Origin: Balanoglossus misakiensis | Lineage: Eukaryota; Hemichordata | Reading direction: 5' to 3' | DNA: 64,000 nt | Assembly: GCA_040954595.2 (NCBI GenBank) | Contig: CM082583.2 | Span: 9,672,001-9,736,000, forward strand | In this document: positions 39,201 through 52,462 of the stretch, one piece after another | Layout: the number at the start of each line of letters is the position of its first letter | Position numbering within the stretch: the stretch's first letter is position 1 | The notes under the pieces: generated by a model | Databases searched by the model: none | The model's input: only the letters and a program-made list of their open reading frames with translations | Told to the model about the DNA's origin: nothing | Made by a program: the position numbers and the translations under genes

Positions 39201-42200
39201 CTGTCCAATCGATAGCGTTTTAATCGGTTCTGTCAGGAACGGATTATGCTATTGAATGCAACTAATCCTCAACGAGAGAAATGTATAACAGGCGAGCACA
39301 GAATGTGAATAGCCTAAGAACCATATTTCACAATTAGCGACAATCCAGTATTCTTGAGATCATGCATTTATATTCTTTAGAATAAATTATTGACAGGGAG
39401 GAGAAAATTGTAACTTGTTTTCATCGTCCAGCGGTAATTTCTTGTCAAGCTTTGCAATCGTTTCCTGACAGGCACGCGAGCTGGATCACGTGACGTGATT
39501 ATTGTGTTCGAAGTAATGATACATTTCCGTGAAAAGTGAAGTGATTTGTGCAACGATGGCGAAGATCGAAGCTTTGGGGACACGGGTCGGTTTCAACGTT
39601 TAAATAAACACGTGACTTACGGGCGGAATTTACAACCCTCTATGCACATCATGGAGACACGAAGTTATCGTCATTCAGTGACGTGACATTTGCCCTGCCC
39701 TTGTGATGTTATGATTGCATAATATGAATATTCTGAATAAACTCTGTGTTTTTCGTTTGCCATTCTTATCACACGTTTTTTTCTGGATGTCGAACTGCAC
39801 TGAACAGGACAAGTTCTGAGATCCCAGATCTCCTGGCGCCATACCACGTGTCATTAAAGCCTAATTTCGATGTTTGCCTCTGGAAATGTAGATCCATGGT
39901 AGATCGGGCGGGGCATAATATATGGGTCCCAGTCCTAGACATCATCATCCCGCGCGGCTCAAAGAAAATTCCTAGTTAATTGGCATAAGTCGTCCTTATA
40001 CGTGAACAGCGTGATTGCAAAATACAAATTACGCGAACCATTGCAAAACTGTGGGCATCACAGAATATCTGTGGTCGGATAATGCCAAGTTCAGGTGTTT
40101 TGCCTATGAACTTGATTTTTTTTCTACCGCTTAATTTTCTGTCTGTAGAATTCATCTCATATTCTATGAGAACAGCTATGATATTCTTAGAAAAATATTG
40201 TAGTCGCAGGTGCAAAGAGTCATATAGGGTTAAAAAAGCGTTTTTTATGAGTCGTCTGCTCCTCTCAAGCGAATTCGCCTTCCTTTCGATTTTCACATGA
40301 TTGCCTTTGCGTGCTTCCTTACTCAGAACCACTGAAGGAAATTAAACGCGCTGAACGCATACCTTTCCCTTCATGTAATCTTTATAACCTCAGAACAGCC
40401 AGAATTAATGAAATTGCTTGTCAGTCATAGGCCAGTCATTAGAGTTGCACGTAGTCTAAATTTAGATGTGTGTGTGTCCATTTTTGCGTGTCATGCGCAT
40501 CTCCACCTGATGTTACTTCAGCCAAGTTTCTTGGAGCATTCAAGCGCGATATTTCCACGGAATGTTCATACATTACTCTCAAAACTCTCCACCTGACACA
40601 CGCGCTTTACCTTCGCTCTACTTTTCGAAAAAAACCCGGCTTACTACAGACTTGGTATCTAACAACAAACAAACATTTAAAATTACGGAATATTCGGTCA
40701 TGGTGCAGATTGAAACTGATATTCCTGAGAATAGACCTTACAATGTATGTGGTCCCCAGAATGAAACATGCTATACGCGCGTTTGTTCCGTATACGTTTC
40801 AGAACGAGGAATTGAAAGCTGTTTTTATGAACGATATTCAGATGTCTATTCCTGTGACGAATTAACATACGGTGGTGGAGCCATAAACCGCATCCTGAAG
40901 AGGAAAGTGATTTATTGTCGCGTTGTTTTTGAAAAGAATAAATACGGTTCAATTACCAGCCGGTGCACTTGCAAGTGATATATCGTTCCATAAACGGCTA
41001 ATCGGTAATGGTGTCGTTTATAAACTAGATCCTTTGCTGAAAATGTCCTAATGATGGGCCCGGGAATGATATTTACATTAATGGTTTACTCATGACTTGT
41101 TGCACACGGCACGTAAGACGGAAAGTATACCAAGTTTAATAGGGGGAGCGTCACGAAATGATTTGTGAGTGAATACGCAATCATTATTCACTGAGTGCAT
41201 GAAGCAATACTTCTCATCAAAGACGACGCGGAATGCCTCATAAACCATACATTTTCATTAGATCGGCTGGATCGGCTAATCCTTATGTGAAATTCAGGAA
41301 TTCGAAACGGTTTAAGGCGAAATAAACCCATTTTCAGTATTATGCCATTCGGACAAGTTTACTACGAGAGTAGATGTCACTTTCTTAAAAGTTACTATCT
41401 CGTTTTCAGCGAGAGACAGACCAACTTGTCTCACAGTGTGAACATTTGGCCAAAATCGTTGTGAAAACTACGGTGCCCTCTCAAATAAATAAATAAATAT
41501 AGCAATCTATAATGCATGTTAATATGATAGTTATGACTTCAATGTAGCATGGTTATGTCTATTGAACTGTGGCAGAATTACAGTCAAGTAGAAATAGCAT
41601 TTTTAACATAGACTTTGGAAATATGACATTCTCGTTAAATTTTAATCGTCGCTTTCAAACGCAGAGGTTATGTAGTTCTGTCATCTTGGAATACGAACTC
41701 CATGGGTTCATCAGCGTTTACTGATACACGAGTTTGCCACGGTGGGGACCTTTAACGCCGTGTCAATTGGCACTGTGTTGTCGTCGGCTGCTTGACGTGG
41801 CATGTGCGAGGTTTCGGTACCTAGGGGATTGTCCATCAACTGAAGATTCACTGAATCTCTGTGTTTCAAACACAAACGTCCTAGAGAATTGAAGAACCGT
41901 TGTCATTAGCGAAATCTCGCGATGGTGTCGGTGTTATCGTTCATCTTTGCCACGTGATGTGAACTGGTACTATGCCAGTGGCAATGGCGGGTTCGAATCC
42001 AGTGCGATCATGATTGGAGTGCCGCATCGGCGTGTAACTGATCGAACTAGATCAGTATGCAAATCAAACATTTTCCCGGTCAAACGTGACTCGCAAATAA
42101 TGAAATCTAGCGTGTGCGTGCACACAGCGATTGGGTTCGTGGCCGTGGCAGTTGATCATTTCAACCTTTGATGTCCAGACCTATTACTCTTATTATATGC

Positions 42201-42826
42201 CTCAGCTGGTTTCCTTCCAAATGTGACTTCGCCTAGATGACTTTCCAATGGAGCTTTAACACGGATGCAAGCACAGGGCATCTTGTGCGCATTTCGCCAT
42301 GTCGTCAGTCACTTTGAGCGCCAGAGGGGCATTCGTGAAAACTTTCCCATGATTATCCCTATTAAGGTATTTTAACGCAGCGGGAAATATGTCAGATACA
42401 ATGATTTTTTTTCTCCAGAAAGCGTGTGCGTAAATTAGCGTCTACCAAGGTTTCACCTGCTGGGCGATATTTTGAAATACCGTGTGCATTTGAAACAGCG
42501 ATTTATATGACATTTTTTTTCTAATCGCGTTTAACCTTTGAACAGCAAACGGTGCTCCGACGGGCGATCACAAACGCTGACAGCCAGAGCGTAACCTAGC
42601 AACTATGACGGAGTAAAAATGTATATTTCATACAATATGCTCTCACTTGCTGATTACGTGCGAGTTAGTACGAAGGGAATAATCTACTAAATTGCACGCC
42701 AACCTTCTCTGGATAAACTCAGGGTAGCGCTTCAAGGGAGATAGACGGAAGTTAATATTCTTCTGTCAAGGACCCTCCTTTTTTCATTAAGACTAATACA
42801 CAACGCAAAGACTGCGTGGGGTCCTT

Positions 42827-42845
42827 CCCCCCCCCCCCCCCCCCC
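42827..42845. repeat. C19 homopolymer
   Basis: Nineteen consecutive C; G-quadruplex/i-motif potential, and a likely site of length error. Confidence 0.9.
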
Positions 42846-45755
42846 GAGAAAACATGTTTGTTGGGATTATTGTGGTTGACTCCCCGTGTTAAAAACATGT
42901 GATTTTGCATCTTCCACTCGCCCACACAGGCAGTAATAGTGGTCAAAACAACGCCTCGCCAGATATATACCTTGTCTGCAATTCACTCTAACATGTACAA
43001 ACGCCGATATTGCATTTTCTATCAGCGGATAACACAAAACGTTGGCAATGATCACGACTGCGCGTTACTCGATTTCCTTGCTGGAGTTATCCCGGCGGAT
43101 TGCAAACTCATTCGACAAAGCAGCCTGCTATACTTCAACAAACTTCCAAACCAACATGAAAAATACAAATCGTATAAAACCAGACTGCTGGAGTGTATAT
43201 TACGTACAGGTTAATAAACATGACAATAAAAAGCTCTATAGCAGAATGTGACAATGGCGAAGTGGTTCCCAAGTGACGTCATATGCTCTACATAACGGCG
43301 CGTCGAATAAAGATGAGATCGTCATAAATACAGAAAATATTGTTTAGGCTGTACTGAGTAGGCAGAACCACAGAGAAATCATGGATTATTCATAGAAATG
43401 ACAGTCGAGAAATTATCCATGGTTGACTCAACAAGATGCTTGAGAGTCAACTATTCATAAGCGATTTTGTGAGAGACAAAAAAAAACACCACAACGACCT
43501 CGCTTGTGTAGCCTTGTAGTGTTTCCTGTGTTGTCGACAATTTTGACGAAAAATATAACCTCGGTAGATGTGTGAATGACGAATGTGATGCAGCGCTTTG
43601 AAAGGAACACTCGTATTCTCTAAGGTTGGAAGAGGGACTTGTTTGGCAACGCACAGTTATGACAATACGCTCTGGCAACGTCGTGTACCCACCTAACCAA
43701 ACAACCAACCAAATAAAATTTACAAATGGGCGATAAGCAATTAGATCTATAATAATTGTTGTAACTGTTACATTCAATTTAAAAGCACCGGGGTATTTTC
43801 TGTTTTAGACACTATATCTCACTTTATAGTTTAGTTAATTAAAAACTCTTGTTTCTTTGGTTTGGTTACTGCTGTAAAGATCTTTGTTTTTATTGCACTG
43901 AAGAGATTAAATACATTTCGCCGACGGCGCGACTTTTTCGATGAGCTACGTATGCGTGTTGGGATTCATTACACCGCTAATCATCGGACTTAGCATACTT
44001 CACAAAGCCTGCTGTGACTTTACATTTTGTTTATCTGAAAACGGGTTCACGATTAAGTTTGGTGATTACAAATCCCAAACACGTCTTGGCGAAGAAATCG
44101 TGAGATAAGAGTTCCATTTTCTCTCCCTGCCTCTGAGTTATTCGATCTGACACTGATTTGGCCCAGCCCTGTAATATCTCTCCCTACAAAATAGAGATAT
44201 CGATGAAAGCGAGCTTATTGCCCACCTTACGACACACACACGCAGGTTCTCAAGGCCTTTGAGTAAATCATTTCGAAGGAATATTTATGTAAGGAACGCC
44301 GAGCATCGAATATGAGTTGACAAATGTAATTGGTTGAACATTATGGGCCCAGAGTTTTCGAAAGAGAAATCGTTAAAGTGATGACATCGCCAGTGCGCAT
44401 GAGTCACTCGTGAAAGTATGAAAAGGCATAAACGTTGATTATGCCTGCCCCCAGCCATGACATCAGACCTTTTCTGAGTGTAATTCTCTTAACTCCCAAA
44501 GTGTAACGAGATATTTCACTTCTTGATAGAAATAGATGGGGACGCAGCATCGAAAGCACGTCGAGAGCTTCGCGCAATCACCTCGGACGCACATGTATGT
44601 ACATACGGTGCCGTTGTTTGGATAGTACATGACTGTATCAATGTTGCATTTATCTTTTGACTTCGTCGTTGAATTGATGAAATAGAAATGTAGAGTATGT
44701 CGTAGCTAGCGAAACAGTGCGCGAATTCCCTAACCTACACGGACCAAACACTGTATTTCAAGTTAAGATTCTACAAGCGGGAAACTGAACAATTAATATG
44801 TAATAAATCCATCTGTAGCCTTATTAGGATTCTACATGAGGATTTGGCGATTAATACATAATGTATCAAATTGTCTCCTGCTGATACGATGCGATTGGTA
44901 TTCACGGCGCGATCTAGTCCACTAGACGGGCGCCGACTCGACTATTTGCGGATGAAGATAGCAACCTTGTCGCAAGATTCACATTTCTTTTGACATAAAT
45001 CTGTGTTAAGCTGTGTACATATAGATCCTGCTTTTATGTGTATTACATAAATGCCAACAAGGCACATATGACATTAAAATGACGGAGGGTTTTTGTGTGT
45101 GGGTGCGATGACCTTAAAAGAACCTCGCTTACACACAAGCGAATGGGTATAAATATTTTTCTGATGAGTTTTGGCACAAGTTTAGGTTTTTTTGTTGACT
45201 GGTGACCCAGTTTTGACCATGCTCGATGGAAAAGTTGTTACGGCGGAAACAAGATAGGTGGAAGGGGATTGAGATGGAAAGCTAATTAGATTGAAACGTT
45301 AGATGCGCACAGGCCTGAATCGTCGGAATACGAGCTCGCTGAACGATTCCAGGCATCGTAAGTTATTTCCCCGTTTCATTTGGCAGAGAAAAATAATGTA
45401 TACATGTGTGATAAATTCCATTTGGTTGATACGACGTTCAATATTCGGTATGCACAGTCACTCTCGACGCCTAATTTAAGAGGCGATGTAGCACAAAGAG
45501 CCACGTTCCTAATCCTGTCACCTGATCGCTACCTGTAACACACCATGACTACAGACTCCTGATGGTGCAAAGGTATAATACTATAAATCAACAGAGACGG
45601 CCAAGAAAACCATTACAATCCATCATGGATTACTGGTCATTAGCGCCATAAAATTATATTGACTTCTCGCCGAACATATGCCTTGGGTTAGTCTGCATCA
45701 GTTACATGCTGCATGAGAGGTATATATAATCAACCCTGCTCAAACGCAATGCATA

Positions 45756-45780
45756 CCCCCCCCCCCCACACACACACACA
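45756..45780. repeat. C12 run followed by (CA)n
   Basis: Homopolymer C passes directly into a short CA dinucleotide repeat. Confidence 0.9.
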
Positions 45781-46430
45781 CCACCACCCTCCAACGCCAT
45801 GTTTTTCAACATCGTCGGTTTGAGAATTTGCACTGAATTGACAGGTCAGGTGAAAAGCGCTCTTAATGCTCGGCCTCTGTATACTTAGCAAGAAACGTGT
45901 TGCGTTCGCGCTGAAACAAAACGTTTTCCCGCGGTGGCCATGTAACATAAGATTCACGGAGTAACATGGAAAGGGATTGGGCTTTGCATTATCTCGGCTC
46001 GCGCGAGATAACATCGGTGTTGACGCTGACATCACCACGTACGTCGCTTCCATTTCAGAATACGAACTGGTCACCATTCGCACACCCTAGGGACCGTGCC
46101 ACTTCATCAAGCATATGCCACAGCGTCCTATTCTGCAGAAGATTAAGGCTTTCTATTCTGAGGTAAAAGGTGTTACCATCACGACGTTAAGCTCCATCTA
46201 CTTCTGGACGCGTCACATCTTCATTTCAGTTCTTAATCTGGTGATCATCTGCTTTTTTTCTCGTTAACTGTCGCATTCGTTTTTTGTTCTTCAGGAAAAA
46301 GTGACTGGCAATGCTTTCACGTGGCAAATTTGAAAAGCTAACAGAAGAATGTAAATACAGTTGTAATACTAATGCTCAGGGACATTTATCATCAACTGTT
46401 CGCGGGTCGCTGTTCTCAAATGTGTGCTGT

Positions 46431-46464
46431 CACATATGCAAATTTAGCCACATATGCAAATTTA
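46431..46464. promoter_or_regulatory. Two octamer (ATGCAAAT) motifs in an 18-bp direct repeat
   Basis: cacatatgcaaattta occurs at 46431 and 46449. Each copy holds a perfect ATGCAAAT octamer (46436-46443 and 46454-46461), the classical binding word of POU/Oct factors. No gene start is apparent beside it, so a regulatory role is only a possibility. Confidence 0.3.
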
Positions 46465-47368
46465 ACCATCATGGAAAATTGAGGTCTTGCCACAGATATC
46501 CACGGGAAAAAATGTGTGCCATCGTATCGTCATTTACATGTGTAGAAGACTAGCCTATGACACGCCCTTCAGTACGGACCTTCGTGAAGTAAAAGAGCTT
46601 GTATTCCTTTAAAGCGACAAGCGTTATCTATATTTCTGATCAATTTTATTTTTTATCATATCTGCGTCAGTCGCGTGTACATTGTGAACTGACTCGCGTC
46701 GCCGCTTGATAGCGATGTCAACTGAGATGATGACGGTGAGGCGAGTGACGCTGCCTCGGAAAACTGAAAAATGGATGATAATGGATTCTCGAGGTTGTAT
46801 CAGTCATACTCACAGGCAAAATCGTTTATTTCAATATCTATGTCCTCTTTTGTCATCCGTCTTTGCCGTACCGATCAATCTTTTAAGCCCAGTCCACGTG
46901 TATAGTTTGAGGGTTTTCTCTTGCTGAAAGCAGGGTTTGCTCATAGGTCGGCGACGGGTTATTTAGCAATTAAGGACACACATCTAGAATTACTGCACCA
47001 AATTCGATGAAGCGAAGTTCTAGTACGAATGCCGGGAGATTCGCAATCCGTATTGAATCATCCTCAGAATAAAAGTCTCTCTACCTTTAAGGGTTTTGTC
47101 ACGTGGGCGAATGATTAAACTGTCAATCCATCGACAGTATATCAAGATGGAAGAACATATAGCACGGAACATATAGCATGTTAGTCTTATGTATCGGGGA
47201 TATGTGGATTTCACTTTCTCATTCCCGTTGTTTCACACGAGCCTGCAGCTCGAGTCGAGGCAAACATCCCCACCCCGACTGGGAAATCTCATCCAAGGTC
47301 CTTGGGGATATGAGATTGTGCTTCTCTTGAGCTCACAACACAACACTCTCACAACTAAGAAAATGTAT

Positions 47369-47444
47369 TATCTAACATTATGTGCCCTTTGACTGAACCT
47401 ATGTACATGTATCTAACATTAGGTGCCCTTTGACTGAACCTATG
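47369..47444. repeat. 41-bp-period duplication (2 copies)
   Basis: A 35-bp unit beginning tatctaacatta and containing gccctttgactgaacctatg occurs at 47369 and 47410, differing by one base by eye. Confidence 0.9.
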
Positions 47445-50400
47445 CACTGATTTAGCTTTCTGACGTTTCTGTGACAATGGGGACAAAGAGAAAAGACCAC
47501 ATTTCACCGCCCTCCTTATTTCTCAGGAAAACTCACACCGGCGTTTTCGATTAACAAGGTGTTAACCAGTAATCGTGAAAAATCCTCGCAAAGAATCAAA
47601 CATAATTTTTTTGTAATATCCTTATTTCTATAGCACATGTTTGACAGAACAAAAAATATGGCAAGTGCACGTAGTTCCCAGTCTTTCAGTTTACTTGATT
47701 TCCTTTCTTGTGACGGAGTCAAGACTCTGCTATTTAATTCTCAAAACATCGCGAACCTAGCGGGTATATGTAAAAAAAGATAACACTATATCGCGTGAAA
47801 ATGTCAAGAAAGGAGGATTTCATTATCGAGCGGTCACATCGAGGATGGGCCAGTGTAAGGAGTCGGCGATTAGTAAGGGGGATTGAGTGGAGACGTGATC
47901 GATGACGTTATAGATTTTGAGCAGCAAACGAGTTGAATGGAAAAGACATCAGTAAATGCTAATGTCTGTAGCGAACATCAGCTCGACTGTCATGTGATGA
48001 AACACTTATAGCCTTACACTGTAAACAGGTTTGTGGGAGACCACGTTATTATTGACCACAGAGAGGTTTCTTGCGTCAAGGTATATCAGTGCGGTATCTG
48101 TTTAAGTATAGTTGATTCAAGGTGTATACAGCCTACGATTTATGGCGCCGCCGCTATTTGATGACTGTTTATTTGAGGTATTCATGGCCACGATCCGAGG
48201 CGACGGAAAGAGCGAGAGTTGGGGATTAGAAATGAATACGCGGTCTTCGCATCATTAAACGGGGATCATCACCACCATTTTACATCCTATTTGGTATGAC
48301 ATACGTTTGATTAGGCGGTGCGTGTGTGTGTGATGCGACTTCGGCCAGGCACTGATCGACACCAACGTCCATCACAGTGTTATGAAAAACAGTCACATTC
48401 GGCGCCGGCAGCAAGTTACAAACTCGACAAGGCGAATGTCGAGCTGGAACTGCGGCTATGCAATTTCAATAATGGCCACATTAATTCCTCAAAGACTTCC
48501 ATCGATTTTCAGATCTTATTTCGCCGCTGAGTTCGTTGGTGAATAAGAAATGGAGCGATCATGTAATTTCGCGAGGCTTGGGAGAAAACGCACCCAGTCG
48601 CTCCGTTTGCCACGTTATAATAAGCTTATATTATAATGCACCGGTTGAATGATACACATCAGTTCAGACCGGCATATTACCCCCAAGAACAGTCGTGCCT
48701 CTGACTATCATTTAATCAAGTGATGCCTACAGACACACGAGAAGATGCTCGTGACAGGAAGGATGCCGATAAGTCAGTAAAATGTGCATGCTTCAAATTT
48801 ACCTGCTGGTGTTTCTTCAGTGGTGACGCTATGTTCAGAAGAGTTACGTGGTTTGGCCAAATGGCCGACACAACTTCAAATTGCCCCTACCCCCGTTACG
48901 TGTGCCGTATTTTGCCTTTGAATTGGATCGTATGGTTCGGTAAATTGGTGAAAGGATAGAGTTGAACAAATACATAAAATGTACAAACAATCTGGTCCTC
49001 CAACTGACACGACATGGAGTTATTTATAGGTCAGTTATCGGCGGAATGAGAAGGTGCGTTCAAATAATAGGCTGCTTAGGGACAGTTACCAGCATATTGC
49101 GTTATACAGACAACCGTTCGCAACATGTGACCCGGTACATGTATGTTTTATTGTGCTTCAGTTAATTCTCCCGGCCAACGAAGAGGGTCCATAAACCACG
49201 TACCGCAACAGTTCATGCTTGTCGATGACAAAACGCCAGGAGAATTTATCACCGGCTTTTATTCGCAAAAAGTCAATTCGATACGCGTGCCAGTAAAAAG
49301 CAACGACGCTGAAAAACAACTACAGCGGAGGGGCGATGAACTGTGTTACTTAAAACTGTTCCCAGGAAATAGGCTCTCAGATACCCTTGGCCTTCTGGAG
49401 GAACCCCCTCTTCACAAGGGGATGTTCACTCTTTCTTGCGTGGCCTTGATAATCGAATTTCGTGCGTTGCATAAGTGCCATGTACGCTGCTAATGTCCAC
49501 GCACTTGTTATCACAAATCAGATTTCCTCCGGTTCTGGTTTAGAACCGAAGATACTACTCAAGAGAGGTAAATAAAAGGTTGACGTCTCAACGAAAAAAA
49601 GCCTTGAGACTAGAAATGTACTTTGTGATATATAGCTTCTCTTCAACAATGCAGTTGCTGAAGCGTCATCTTCATGCGTTCGTTTGCGGCGTTTTTTTCA
49701 TAATTGAGAATCAATACGGGAAATCTAAGGAACCTGATAATATAGGCCTGTGCGTTGTTTCTATTTTCCTCGAATTCCGCATAAAGAAGGGTCACAAAAT
49801 TATTTAGGCAAGTATTGTGTCCAAATTATCATCAACAAACAAGTGATCATTTAAAATCTGATTGATATATGATTTCCATGGTTAAAAGAACCTAAAAGTG
49901 TTGACTCTGTAAACTGAAAGCAATATTGTACGCAAATGGTGGAAAATACATCAGCATATCAGCCACAAAGCTAAGGAGTCTTATTTCAAGTAAAACATTG
50001 CATATCCTAGGCATCCTTTGTGAGTTGTTACTTAACTGCTGCCATCCACTGCGACGGTCCAGTCATTCGATTGTGGACAGTCTTAGGACCTGCGTTAATC
50101 TAGTCAGAACCTGTCTTGATAAACCACTTAAATTTGCCGAGCAGAGAAGGGAAAGCTTGTGTCCACTTATCAGGCGAGCGGTCATATTCGGCGCCACTTT
50201 TTATGAATATCAATGATATTATTCATGTCTGCAATTTGTTTTGCAGAAGACGTGCTTGTTGCAGCAAGATAGCTGCGGGAAGTCGTGGCGCTGAGCACTG
50301 GATTGGCCGGGTGTGTGTCCGCTGCTGTCAATGATGGAACTTGCGTGAGGATTCATTGTCACGTAGCTGGGATTCAGCTGTAGGCATTAGATTCGAATCT

Positions 50401-50705
50401 GTGACAAAGAAGAAGGGATCCTCACACCAGCGGGCGATGTCAAGAGCCTCTTCCCCGCCTCGATATTGGGAGGGACGCACCTATAGCAAATGAGTTGCTC
50501 GTCTTCTGTATGCGCTATATTCTGGAACCGCAAAGGTGTTCAATTCAAAAGAAGATGAATCTCTAACGAGCCGATTCTTCGAAGTAAAGAAGTTTCTACT
50601 ACAGAAGAGGCTGCCTTGAACAAGTGCCTTGCAAAAGAGACCGGCTGACGTCGCAAGATTTTTTCTGTTTTGTAAATTCGCTGGATTTACTCAAAGCCCG
50701 TCCAG

Positions 50706-51059
50706 ATGTACATGTATGTGGATTACTTTTGGGATTATAATGAGACCAACGTCACGAACTACACCGATTACTACGACGACGCGGTGTACGGCAACTACCG
50801 GTTACCCACCTTCCAAATCGTAGTGGCCGCCGCGTTCTGTGTCATGGCAGTTGTCGGTATCCTAGGCAATGCGGCGGTCGTCTCCATCATCTTGAAACAT
50901 CGTGACATGAGATCAGCCACCAACTTATATATTCTAAACTACGCTATCACGGACCTCACGTTCCTGGTTATCTGTGCGCCGGTAACAGCCAAGTTGTACA
51001 TCGATCCGCGTTGGCAGATAGATGAGTTTTTCTGCAAGTTTTTTATATACATGCAATAT
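50706..51059 (+). CDS. Class A neuropeptide GPCR (kisspeptin/galanin/allatostatin-A receptor-like), coding exon 1
   Basis: This 118-codon exon encodes the extracellular N-terminus to the start of TM3. The start is the first ATG after an in-frame TAA at 50673-50675. The N-terminus is rich in Tyr and Asp/Glu (possible tyrosine sulfation) with N-glycosylation sequons at N12, N15 and N18. TM1 is about residues 36-62 with N55 in the GN motif. TM2 is about 72-98 with TNLYILN and the conserved Asp D83 (2.50). The loop-1 Trp is W103 and the disulfide Cys of TM3 is C110. The exon ends after Gln-Tyr at 51059, before GTGAGT, phase 0, the same point as in receptor 1. Exon 2 at 63800 joins in frame and restores the TM3 signature. 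The product should be a plasma-membrane peptide receptor coupled to G proteins; the ligand is unknown. An acceptor-like AG directly before the ATG leaves a non-coding upstream exon possible. Confidence 0.88.
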
Positions 51060-52282
51060 GTGAGTATTAACGTTATCTTCGATTAGTTTTAACATAGCAA
51101 TTCGTGGATAGTATGTAATTTATCGCTGGCTTTGCAGGGATCGCCGTTCCTGTCACGTGAGTCAAATTACAAAACGCATCACCAAAACAGCAGATTCTTT
51201 AATAATAGCCCAATGGACGTATTAACCAAGTATATACATTATTGTCTAAATTATAAACCACAGCGAGAGCGGTAATTGTTACCGCGATGAGTTCAATATG
51301 TACACCACACGTTAACTCCCACCTAATGATTTTTTTTTCGCGATATCATGACTGCAGCCGCGCGGCTTGTGGTCTGGTCATTTTAGATATGCCCAGCCAC
51401 CCCTGCTCTTGAGTTTCGCCTTGGTGCGCCACACATAGGTTATGCCTCTTACTGGCTTCCCTAGAGTACGGAGAGTTGCACGCTCATTTTCTTTACAAGG
51501 CATGTGTGGGTGGGTTATGTGTGTCGAGGCTGACTCGCGCCGAAGTTGCCTTACTGTGCCGGGATGAACTCTCAATTTGCGGCGGTAATCTCATTTGTTG
51601 AAACAGACAGAGAGCACGAATTCCCACGTTGCGCGAAGATTTCTGATTAGCGGGAGTAAGATAAGTGGGAGTGCGCGGATACAGTCTTCCCTCCTATAAG
51701 AAAGTAACGTTCTCCCTGCTACAAGGACAAAGTCATGGGGAAAATTACCCCAACATGTTATTATCTTGTAGTTAAATTCAAAGCACCGCCAGAAGATGAC
51801 GGCTGCAGTCTTTTACTTGCTCTGAAATTCCCCGATATTAGAATAATTTTCGTCGAAAAAATTAGTTGAAACGGTTGAAAGACTACCGAGGATGTAATCA
51901 TCTCCATGGTGACTAATCCATTTCGCCTAAGGAAAGATTAGGAGGACTAACTTTAAGATATTTATATTTATGGGCAACCGACTACTGTTTGATCATGACC
52001 CTGGGGTTTCTTGCGCTCTGTATCAAGCGAGAGCGCGTGTCGTTTTCGTATATGTGTTACTAGGACGTTGGGGGCACTTGACCGTCTCCATATTAATCTG
52101 TTCATCACAGAATCTCCTTTTAAGAATCTCACTGCATCACAGTAATCACAATTTTTTGTGAACGCTTGCATGATACGACTCGGTGAAGAAACGACGACAG
52201 GTGAACATTTTGTGGGGTGGCTGTACAGCGAACGGGTGGCTGCAGCCATTTTGTTACCCAAACCCAAAACGAGGCTACCAAG

Positions 52283-52462
52283 ATGGCCGCTGAAAATGGG
52301 TCTGCAGGTGTGCAAAGACGCAAGATGTATTGCAAGTCATGTGGTGAAATGTCCGACCACGGTTTCTTCACGATACAAATACCAAAAGTACACAAACAGT
52401 TTGAAGGGTTAGACATCAACAGAGAAACCTTTAACGCCGCCACGGGAATAGGAATTTATTAA
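52283..52462 (+). CDS. Candidate start of a zinc-binding protein, or decayed fragment
   Basis: This 59-codon frame starts at an ATG in a strong initiation context (aagATGGCC). It encodes a basic stretch followed by a CxxCG pair (C17, C20) as in zinc ribbons or knuckles, then a hydrophilic tail to TAA. A second ligand pair is missing and I see no strong splice donor before the stop, so it would be incomplete. The start also matches the YY1-type word AAGATGGC, and a CAGCCATTTTG word lies about 40 bp upstream; such sites occur near animal promoters. I recognise no family. Confidence 0.2.
   Translation: MAAENGSAGVQRRKMYCKSCGEMSDHGFFTIQIPKVHKQFEGLDINRETFNAATGIGIY

Larger units (their letters stand above)
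36232..50672. other. Intergenic DNA, no gene recognised
   Basis: Only short open frames without domain signatures are seen (longest about 138 codons at 40562-40978). Small repeats in it are listed separately. A perfect tRNA-type B-box word at 41990-42000 lacks the rest of a tRNA. The final part should include the promoter and 5' UTR of receptor 2. Confidence 0.5.

Noticed and set aside
40562-40978. 138-codon Cys-containing plus-strand frame
   Set aside because: Cysteines have no regular spacing, other frames are open over the same stretch, and no family is recognisable.
41990-42000. tRNA gene or tRNA-derived SINE (perfect B box ggttcgaatcc)
   Set aside because: No A box at proper distance, the T-arm has a mismatch, and no acceptor or anticodon stem can be drawn.
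49143-49493. 116-codon plus-strand frame
   Set aside because: No motif, no convincing splice boundaries, length expected by chance.
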